From NCBI GenBank assembly GCA_030539985.1, contig JAUNXD010000086.1, forward strand, positions 1 through 6,844: a stretch of 6,844 nucleotides of DNA. The letters run 5' to 3'. Each line of letters starts with the position of its first letter. Position 1 is the stretch's first letter. Shown here one piece after another: positions 1 to 5,188 of this stretch. This DNA comes from Methanobrevibacter sp. GTDB lineage: Archaea; Methanobacteriota; Methanobacteria; Methanobacteriales; Methanobacteriaceae. The position numbers and the translations under genes were made by a program. A model generated the notes under the pieces. It made no database searches, was not told where the DNA came from, and worked only from the letters and a program-made list of their open reading frames with translations.

Positions 1-19
1 TGAAATCAAAGATTAAAGT

Positions 20-961
20 ATGAAAGGGATTTTTGAATTTATCGAAAAATATTTTTTCATAATAATATTGGTGGCGGTAGCCATTTCTCTAGTTTATCCC
101 AATTCATTTAAATGGGTTTTAAGTGAATATAATGGTATAAACATTATCAATTTACTTTTAAGCATCGTTCTTTTTACCATGGGAACCACACTGAAAGCGG
201 ATGACTTCATCAATGTGTTCAAAAATCCCAAGGCAATTGCAGTTGGAATTTCAGCACAATACATCATAATGCCCCTTATGGCCTTTGCTCTTGCAAGCAT
301 ATCTTCTCTTGACACCGCTTTGACAGCAGGACTCATTCTTGTTGGAACAGTGCCTGGAGGAACCGCATCTGACGTTATTACTTTTCTTGCAAAGGGAGAT
401 GTTGCCCTGTCCGTTTCACTAACTGCCGTTTCCACTGTGATTTCGCCGTTATTGACTCCGGTAATCACATTACTGTTAATCGGCAATCAGATTCATTTCA
501 ATCCGGTTAGCATGTTCATTTCAATTGTTGAAATAGTGATTGTCCCGATTATTTTAGGTTTGATTTTGAATTACAAATTCCCTAATTTCTGTGAAAAATT
601 AAAAAATTATCTGCCAACAGTATCCTCCATTGTGATTTGTTTAATCGTTGCAGGAGTGATTGGAGCAAATAAACAGGCTATTTTAACTTCATCCACTGTA
701 ATAATTGTTGTCATTGTCATGCAATATTTCATTTCAATGCTGATTGGATTTGGAATCGGATGCCTTGCCGGAATGGAGAAAAAACAGATTATTACGGTAG
801 CTATTGAAATTGCATTTCAAAATTCAGGTTTGTCAACAAGCCTTGCAAAAACCCATTTTCCAAACCTGACCCAGGCAACCGTTCCAGGAGCGATTTATTC
901 AGTCTGGCAGAATTTTGCAGGCTCAATTCTAGCCTATGCATTCAGAAAATATCAATCCTAA
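20..961 (+). CDS. Bile acid:sodium symporter family (BASS/SBF) transporter
   Basis: Predicted inner-membrane secondary transporter that would couple sodium entry to uptake of an organic anion; the substrate cannot be read from sequence. The 313-residue length is normal for the family, and about nine hydrophobic segments fill the chain. Family hallmarks are visible: MGTTLK at 54-59, Q80 followed by a MP pair, the glycine-rich stretch GTVPGGTASD (109-118) leading into FLAKGDVALSVSLTAVST (122-139), and the late motif EIAFQNSGLS (263-272), whose E263 and Q267 correspond to sodium-site residues of characterised bacterial homologues. The residue after S117 is Asp where Asn is common at a sodium-site position. 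The ATG at 20 precedes the first membrane segment directly. No clear ribosome binding site is seen upstream, and the window is too short to show a promoter. A TGA at 1-3 might be the stop of an upstream gene. Family call is firm, substrate unknown. Confidence 0.93.
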   Translation: MKGIFEFIEKYFFIIILVAVAISLVYPNSFKWVLSEYNGINIINLLLSIVLFTMGTTLKADDFINVFKNPKAIAVGISAQYIIMPLMAFALASISSLDTALTAGLILVGTVPGGTASDVITFLAKGDVALSVSLTAVSTVISPLLTPVITLLLIGNQIHFNPVSMFISIVEIVIVPIILGLILNYKFPNFCEKLKNYLPTVSSIVICLIVAGVIGANKQAILTSSTVIIVVIVMQYFISMLIGFGIGCLAGMEKKQIITVAIEIAFQNSGLSTSLAKTHFPNLTQATVPGAIYSVWQNFAGSILAYAFRKYQS

Positions 962-970
962 CAATGTATT

Positions 971-1024
971 AAAGTAGTATTCTTTTCATACTTTTTTTTA
1001 AAAAACTAGATAACTATTTTTTTT
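971..1024 (+). terminator. Oligo-T transcription terminator after the BASS gene
   Basis: Two runs of eight T residues lie at 992-999 and 1017-1024, just after the transporter stop codon. The first is preceded by a short imperfect hairpin (AGTAT at 976-980 with ATACT at 988-992, or alternatively AAAGTA at 971-976 with TACTTT at 989-994). Archaeal RNA polymerase stops at oligo-T tracts on the coding strand, with or without a hairpin, so this fits a terminator separating the transporter from the repeat-protein gene. The hairpin is weak and may be chance in AT-rich DNA; the T tracts are the stronger evidence. Confidence 0.6.
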
Positions 1025-1039
1025 AGTAAAAACATAACC

Positions 1040-1049
1040 TTTAATATAC
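1040..1049 (+). promoter_or_regulatory. Candidate archaeal TATA box for the HEAT-like repeat gene
   Basis: The sequence TTTAATATAC resembles the archaeal TATA consensus and has an A-rich stretch upstream (about 1028-1037) that could serve as a BRE. Its centre is about 26 bases before the ATG at 1071, so the usual spacing would put the transcript start at or within a few bases of the start codon. That sits awkwardly with the possible ribosome binding site at 1060-1067. Another AT-rich element further upstream may be the true box. Confidence 0.45.
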
Positions 1050-1059
1050 TACACTTTCC

Positions 1060-1067
1060 GGTGTGAT
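1060..1067 (+). promoter_or_regulatory. Possible ribosome binding site for the HEAT-like repeat gene
   Basis: GGTGTGAT ends three bases before the ATG at 1071. GTGAT can pair with the ATCAC near the 3' end of archaeal 16S rRNA, and GGTGAT followed by TTT and ATG is a usual arrangement in methanogens. The match has an inserted TG, so it is imperfect. It supports the start at 1071, which is also the first ATG in frame. Confidence 0.5.
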
Positions 1068-1070
1068 TTT

Positions 1071-3023
1071 ATGGGAATATTTGACAAGATTTTTAAACCG
1101 AAATGGCAGAATAAGGACTCGAAAATAAGACTTGAAGCAGTTAAAAAATTGGATGATCAGAAAAAATTGGCTGAAGTTGCCAAAAACGATTGTGATGAAA
1201 GCATTCGTCTTGTAGCAGTTGAACGCATTAAAAACGATGATATTTTAAGGGATATCGTTGAAAACAGTTCAGATGCCAATGTGAGAATCGCTGCCGTTGA
1301 ACGCATCGGTGACGATGACATTTTAGGCGAAATTGCAAAAACCCAAAAGGATTCAGACATTTCCAACAGAGCCCTGGACAGCATTACAAATAGTGTTGTA
1401 CTCGCCGACATTGCAATAACCGATGATTCTTCAGACAATCGTCTCAAAACCGTTGAGCGAATGACTGATGAGAAACTCCTGGCAGACATTGCCCAAAACG
1501 ATGAAAACGCAAGGATTCGCCTTGAGGCAATAAAAGGAATTGGCGATGAGGATTTATTGGCTCACATTGTCAAAAGCGATGAAAATGCTGCGGTCAGACT
1601 TGAAGCGGTCAAAAGCCTCAACAATCAGGAAATACTCTCAGACATTGCCAAAACAGATAAAAATGAAAAAGTATGTATGGAAGCATTCAAAAGGATAAAT
1701 TCTGATGATTTAATGATGGACATTGCAAAGAATGCCCGAATTTATTCGATACGCCTTAAAGCGGTGGAAAAAATCACTGATGAAGATGTGCTCATAAGCA
1801 TAGTTGAAAATGATGAGGACTCCTGGGTGCGGTTTGAAGCCATTAAGAAAGTGACTGTGGAGGATTTCCTGGCTGATGTTGCAAAATATGATGATGACAC
1901 TATTGTCCGTGAGGAAGCCTTAAAGGGAATCACCAAAGAGGAATTGTTTGCAGACATTGCAAAGGAAGCTGAAGATTCATGGATACGTCTTGAATCAGTC
2001 AAGAATGTTCATGATTTGGATTTGCTGGAGGATATCGCATTATATGCAACCGATTCATGGGTGCGCCTTGAAGCCGTCAAATATATTGAAAATGAAAGTG
2101 TTCTCGTTGACATTGTAAACACAGATAAGGATGCCTGGGTTCGCCGTGAAGCTGTCAAGGGAATAGTAAATGAAATAATACTTGAGGATATTGCCAAAAA
2201 CGACAGAAACTATTTCGTACGCCTTGAAGCGGTTAAAAAAATCGATGATGAAATCATACTGGAGGATATTGCAGTAAACGATGAAAACTTCAACGTCCGT
2301 CTGGAAGCGGAAAAGAGAGTGGGTAAAAAGGAACTTCTAACTGATATCGCACAGGATGCGGATGATTCATGGATACGTCAGGATGCATTAAGCGGTGTGG
2401 ATGATGAGGAAGTCCTTGTTGACATTGCAAAAACAGACAAGGATGCCTGGGTTCGCCTTGATGCGCTTCGAAAAATCAATGATGAGGAAATAATTGAAGA
2501 GATTGCCAAAAGCGACAAGAACTATTATGTCCGTCTTGAAGCTTTAAAAAGAGTCAGGGATGAGCAGCTGATAATTGACATTGCAAATAATGATTCTCAT
2601 CCGTGGGTTCGCCGTGAAGCTGCTAAAAAAATAACCGACGATGCCACACGTAGGGATATAGAAACCGAACTTGACAAGAAAGATATTGCAGAGGCCAGCA
2701 AAAATGAACTGTATAAAAAGGTTACAGATTATAATCTGAGCGAATTCGAGCGTGAGGAGTATATTGATGAGATTGTGGATGAGAAAATACTGAGAATGCT
2801 TGCAGAGGACAAATCATTATATGAACTTAGGGTAAAGGCAATTCAAAAGATTCACAATCAGGAATTTTTAAAGGAGCTTTACAGAAACACTCCCGAAGGG
2901 CATGTCAGAAGGGCCATTGTGAAAAATATCGAGGATAAGGAATTTTTGCTTTTCGTCTATAACAATGACCTTGATATAAGTGTTGCAAATCTTGCATTCA
3001 CCATGCTTGGAGATGACTTTTAA
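1071..3023 (+). CDS. HEAT-like (LRV-like) 26-residue repeat protein, function unknown
   Basis: A 650-residue soluble protein with no signal peptide or membrane segment, so probably cytoplasmic. After a short N-terminus (MGIFDKIFKPKW) and a half-repeat cap (about 15-27), nineteen contiguous units of exactly 26 residues cover 28-521. The pattern is D-E-x-x-L-x-D-I-A-x-x-D-x-x-x-x-V-R-x-x-A-x-x-x-I. A charged 47-residue non-repeat segment (522-568) follows, then three more units (569-650), the last running to the C-terminus. The Ile-Ala and Val-Arg/Glu-Ala positions look like two short packed helices, as in PBS-lyase HEAT-like repeats or the leucine-rich repeat variant (LRV). Such solenoids normally bind protein partners; no catalytic motif is visible. 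Units 12-15 and 16-19 look like copies of one another. The gene appears monocistronic, with a terminator before it and its own promoter. The same repeat reappears in the gene starting at 5189. Structural class is confident; the biological role is unknown. Confidence 0.9.
   Translation: MGIFDKIFKPKWQNKDSKIRLEAVKKLDDQKKLAEVAKNDCDESIRLVAVERIKNDDILRDIVENSSDANVRIAAVERIGDDDILGEIAKTQKDSDISNRALDSITNSVVLADIAITDDSSDNRLKTVERMTDEKLLADIAQNDENARIRLEAIKGIGDEDLLAHIVKSDENAAVRLEAVKSLNNQEILSDIAKTDKNEKVCMEAFKRINSDDLMMDIAKNARIYSIRLKAVEKITDEDVLISIVENDEDSWVRFEAIKKVTVEDFLADVAKYDDDTIVREEALKGITKEELFADIAKEAEDSWIRLESVKNVHDLDLLEDIALYATDSWVRLEAVKYIENESVLVDIVNTDKDAWVRREAVKGIVNEIILEDIAKNDRNYFVRLEAVKKIDDEIILEDIAVNDENFNVRLEAEKRVGKKELLTDIAQDADDSWIRQDALSGVDDEEVLVDIAKTDKDAWVRLDALRKINDEEIIEEIAKSDKNYYVRLEALKRVRDEQLIIDIANNDSHPWVRREAAKKITDDATRRDIETELDKKDIAEASKNELYKKVTDYNLSEFEREEYIDEIVDEKILRMLAEDKSLYELRVKAIQKIHNQEFLKELYRNTPEGHVRRAIVKNIEDKEFLLFVYNNDLDISVANLAFTMLGDDF
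1152..2633 (+). repeat. Nineteen tandem 78-bp coding repeats (26-residue HEAT-like units)
   Basis: Codons 28-521 divide without a single insertion or deletion into 19 units of 26 residues (78 bp). Units are mostly diverged at DNA level, so this is an old protein repeat and not a simple tandem DNA repeat. The exception is two neighbouring four-unit blocks, 2010-2321 and 2322-2633. A 25-base stretch at 2121-2145 recurs at 2433-2457 with one mismatch, exactly 312 bp (four units) apart. Three further units lie at 2775-3020 after a non-repeat gap. Confidence 0.9.
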
Positions 3024-3034
3024 GATATGGTTTT

Positions 3035-3049
3035 GAAAATAATTTATAT
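3035..3049 (+). promoter_or_regulatory. Candidate BRE/TATA promoter for the ClC-nitroreductase pair
   Basis: GAAAATAA (BRE-like, 3035-3042) is followed directly by TTTATAT (3043-3049) inside the 50-base gap before the ClC gene. The TATA centre is about 28 bases before the ATG at 3074, so normal archaeal spacing puts the transcript start at or next to the start codon. No Shine-Dalgarno-like sequence lies between them. Both points fit a leaderless or nearly leaderless transcript, which is an inference from spacing only. Confidence 0.55.
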
Positions 3050-3073
3050 GATTTAAGATAAAATTAGTAAGTA

Positions 3074-4630
3074 ATGAAATCTCTTGAAAAAACACTGAAA
3101 TCGGTTAGCGAAAACCCTAAATATATTTTTAAACTGACCATTCAGGGAGTGATGGTTGGTATTTTTGCAGGTTTGATGGTATGTCTGTACCGTTTTTTAC
3201 TTGCAGGTTCTGAAAGTGTTTTAAGAGACTATTTAAGTATAATCAATGGCAACATTGGTTATATCATTCTATTTTTTGTGGCTTTGGCCATTATGGGTCT
3301 GTTGGTCGATTGGTTAACCAAATGGGAAGCCGATTCAGCAGGAAGCGGAATACCTCAGGTTTATGCAGAGGTAAAGGGGCACATGGAAGCCAATTGGGCG
3401 AAAGTGCTCTTTTCAAAAATAATTGCAGGAGTTCTCACCGCATTGGGAGGACTGTCTCTTGGTCCTGAAGGTCCATCCGTTCAGATAGGTGGTATGGCAG
3501 GTAAGGGAATTGCCAAACTCTTTAAAGGCTCCAAAACAGATGAGCTCAGACTGATACTTGTAGGTTCTGCAGTGGGTATTACCGCAGCTTTCAACGCTCC
3601 TCTTGCAGGAGTGCTGTTTGTCTTGGAAGAAATAAATCACGGATTCGACAAGACACTTGTTTTCATTGCACTGGTGTCAGCTATCGTTTCCGATTTCATT
3701 TCAAAGGCAATATTCGGTCAGGCAACAATATTGTCATTTCCGGTATTGGACATTCCCCTTGAATCATATTGGATTCTGATGGTTTTAGGAGTTATAATAG
3801 GTCTTTTGGGATATGTATATAACCTTGGAATGATAACGTCAAGCGATCTGGTGGCTGGTTTGAAGATTCCGTCATGGCTTAAGTTCGTATTGGTATTTAT
3901 GGTTTCAGGTGTTGTTGCGCTTATGATTCCCGAAATAAGTGACGGCGGACACTTCATGATGGACATGCTGGATATAGCCATTCCGTCATTGGGTGTTTTG
4001 GTATTGCTTTTGGTTTTAAAGTATCTCTTTTCAATGTTTTCATTCTCATCAGGTGCTCCTGGAGGCATATTCCTTCCTATTCTTGTATTGGGTGCTTATA
4101 TTGGAGCGGTATTCGGTTCGATTGTGGTTCCGACCTTCGGATGGCAGCATGATTTGATTTACAGATTCATAATTATATCAATGGCGGGATTTTTCGCCGC
4201 AACGGTCAGATCACCAATTACAGGCATAGTCCTTCTTGCTGAGATGAGCGGTTCAACAGAATCCCTTGTGGCAATGGTTATCGTATCTCTGATTGCCTAT
4301 GTGGTTCCTACACTTTTAGGCAATGAACCTATTTATGAATCATTATATGACCGGTTGCTGCTTAATAAAAACAGAGAATATGTTAAAAAACCTTCAAAAC
4401 ATGTTTTATCAGAGTATCTGGTTCCTCTTGATTGCAACTACATCAATTTTAAAATCAAGGACATTCCATTTCCGAAAAATGCTATTGTGGTATCAGTAAT
4501 CCGTAATGGAAAATATATAATTCCAACAGAGGATTTCCACATCAAGTATGGCGACCAGATACATATCCTGACGGACAGCAACGATTATCCCTTTGTCAGG
4601 CAAGAAATTGAAGAGTTGTTTGGTGAGTAA
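3074..4630 (+). CDS. ClC-family chloride channel/transporter with C-terminal TrkA-C domain
   Basis: A 518-residue membrane protein; ClC proteins move chloride, as a channel or in exchange for protons. The signature anion-path segments are all present: GSGIP at 90-94, GPEGP at 130-134 with the gating glutamate E132, and GAPGGIF at 327-333. Y421 in PIYESLYDRL matches the conserved pore tyrosine. The pair E185-E186 in FNAPLAGVLFVLEE matches E202-E203 of the E. coli protein; E203 there is the internal proton glutamate, so proton/chloride exchange is the likelier mode. These features argue against the fluoride-exporting branch. Residues about 441-516 form a cytosolic TrkA-C (RCK-C) domain, a small ligand-binding regulatory module known from potassium transporters. 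The start at 3074 keeps the first membrane helix whole. The next gene begins on the base after the TAA stop, so the two are very likely co-transcribed and translationally coupled. Confidence 0.95.
   Translation: MKSLEKTLKSVSENPKYIFKLTIQGVMVGIFAGLMVCLYRFLLAGSESVLRDYLSIINGNIGYIILFFVALAIMGLLVDWLTKWEADSAGSGIPQVYAEVKGHMEANWAKVLFSKIIAGVLTALGGLSLGPEGPSVQIGGMAGKGIAKLFKGSKTDELRLILVGSAVGITAAFNAPLAGVLFVLEEINHGFDKTLVFIALVSAIVSDFISKAIFGQATILSFPVLDIPLESYWILMVLGVIIGLLGYVYNLGMITSSDLVAGLKIPSWLKFVLVFMVSGVVALMIPEISDGGHFMMDMLDIAIPSLGVLVLLLVLKYLFSMFSFSSGAPGGIFLPILVLGAYIGAVFGSIVVPTFGWQHDLIYRFIIISMAGFFAATVRSPITGIVLLAEMSGSTESLVAMVIVSLIAYVVPTLLGNEPIYESLYDRLLLNKNREYVKKPSKHVLSEYLVPLDCNYINFKIKDIPFPKNAIVVSVIRNGKYIIPTEDFHIKYGDQIHILTDSNDYPFVRQEIEELFGE
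4622..4626 (+). promoter_or_regulatory. Ribosome binding site GGTGA inside the end of the ClC gene
   Basis: GGTGA lies within the last codons of the ClC gene, four bases before the ATG at 4631. It matches the GGAGGTGATC complement of archaeal 16S rRNA. It fixes the nitroreductase start and indicates translation by ribosomes that have just finished, or reinitiate after, the upstream gene. Confidence 0.7.
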
Positions 4631-5131
4631 ATGAGTTTAATATTCAAAAGACAAAGCATTAGAAAGTATAGGGATGAAAAGGTTCCTGAAGAAGTAATTG
4701 AAAATCTATTAAGGGCAGGAATGCAGGCGCCATCATCCTGCAATTCACAGCCCTGGGAATTCATTGTAATATCAAAAAAAGAGGATAAGGAAGCCATTTC
4801 CAAAATGCACAAGTTTGCAAAGCCTGCAGAGAACGCATCACATCTTATAATAACCCTTGGCAATCTTAATGAAGCAAAGGTCATAAGGATGATTGAGCAG
4901 GATCTCGGTGCATGCAACGAAAACATTCTGCTTCAGGCAACCCATGAGGGATTGGGTGCTGTGTGGTTAGGGTTTCATCCGATTGAAGATAGGACATTAA
5001 AACTGAAGGAGTATTTAAACATTCCCGATTACTGCATTCCTTTTTCAGTCATATGCGTGGGTTATCCTGCTCATGAAGGTGAAGTTAAACTTCGCTATGA
5101 CGAATCCAAAGTTCATTTTGACAGATACTGA
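4631..5131 (+). CDS. Nitroreductase-family FMN-dependent oxidoreductase
   Basis: A 166-residue cytoplasmic flavoprotein of the nitroreductase superfamily. Members bind FMN as homodimers and use NAD(P)H, or another reduced carrier, to reduce nitro compounds, quinones, flavins or enones. The N-terminal FMN-phosphate motif R-x-S-x-R is at 7-11, the APSSCNSQPW motif at 33-42, the DLGACNENILLQATHEGLGA helix at 91-110, followed by VWLG, and the C-terminal VICVGYP at 130-136. It is at the short end for the family, consistent with the compact single-domain type common in methanogens and clostridia. It has no ferredoxin-like cysteine cluster. The ATG directly follows the ClC stop codon with a good ribosome binding site at 4622-4626. 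The physiological substrate is unknown, and why it is coupled to a chloride transporter is not evident. It is intact. Confidence 0.93.
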   Translation: MSLIFKRQSIRKYRDEKVPEEVIENLLRAGMQAPSSCNSQPWEFIVISKKEDKEAISKMHKFAKPAENASHLIITLGNLNEAKVIRMIEQDLGACNENILLQATHEGLGAVWLGFHPIEDRTLKLKEYLNIPDYCIPFSVICVGYPAHEGEVKLRYDESKVHFDRY

Positions 5132-5146
5132 TTTCAAAAGTAATGG

Positions 5147-5154
5147 TTATATAT
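5147..5154 (+). promoter_or_regulatory. Candidate archaeal TATA box for the BspA-like gene
   Basis: TTATATAT lies in the 57-base gap after the nitroreductase stop codon, with AAAAG upstream as a weak BRE. Usual spacing places the transcript start near 5175, giving a leader of about 12-15 bases that would just hold the ribosome binding site at 5178-5182. A second AT-rich element, ACTATATT at 5163-5170, is too near the start codon to be preferred. No strong oligo-T terminator follows the nitroreductase gene, so readthrough from the ClC operon is also possible. Confidence 0.5.
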
Positions 5155-5177
5155 TCAAGTGCACTATATTATTATTA

Positions 5178-5182
5178 GAGGA
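5178..5182 (+). promoter_or_regulatory. Ribosome binding site for the BspA-like gene
   Basis: GAGGA is followed by six bases and the ATG at 5189, a normal Shine-Dalgarno spacing. It decides the start of the last gene. Confidence 0.65.
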
Positions 5183-5188
5183 TTTTTC

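Noticed and set aside
94..486. Minus-strand 130-codon open frame in the BASS gene
   Set aside because: It lies wholly inside a strongly conserved transporter gene and its translation resembles no known domain.
1157..2197. Several minus-strand open frames opposite the HEAT-like repeat gene
   Set aside because: They are Ser/Thr-rich reverse-complement readings of the 78-bp repeats. The periodic codon pattern keeps the antisense frame open; no ribosome binding sites or recognisable domains are seen.
1152..2633. Regular spacing suggesting a CRISPR array or DNA satellite
   Set aside because: The 78-bp period is an exact multiple of three, the frame stays open, and conservation is at protein level, with no identical repeats separated by unique spacers.
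3718..4068. Minus-strand open frame of 116 codons within the ClC gene
   Set aside because: It is antisense to an intact ClC membrane core and has no independent support.
3074..4630. Fluoride-exporting ClC or a riboswitch-controlled gene
   Set aside because: The GSGIP serine, the gating glutamate and the E185-E186 pair match chloride-type ClC proteins, and the 50-base upstream gap is too short for, and shows no sign of, a fluoride riboswitch.
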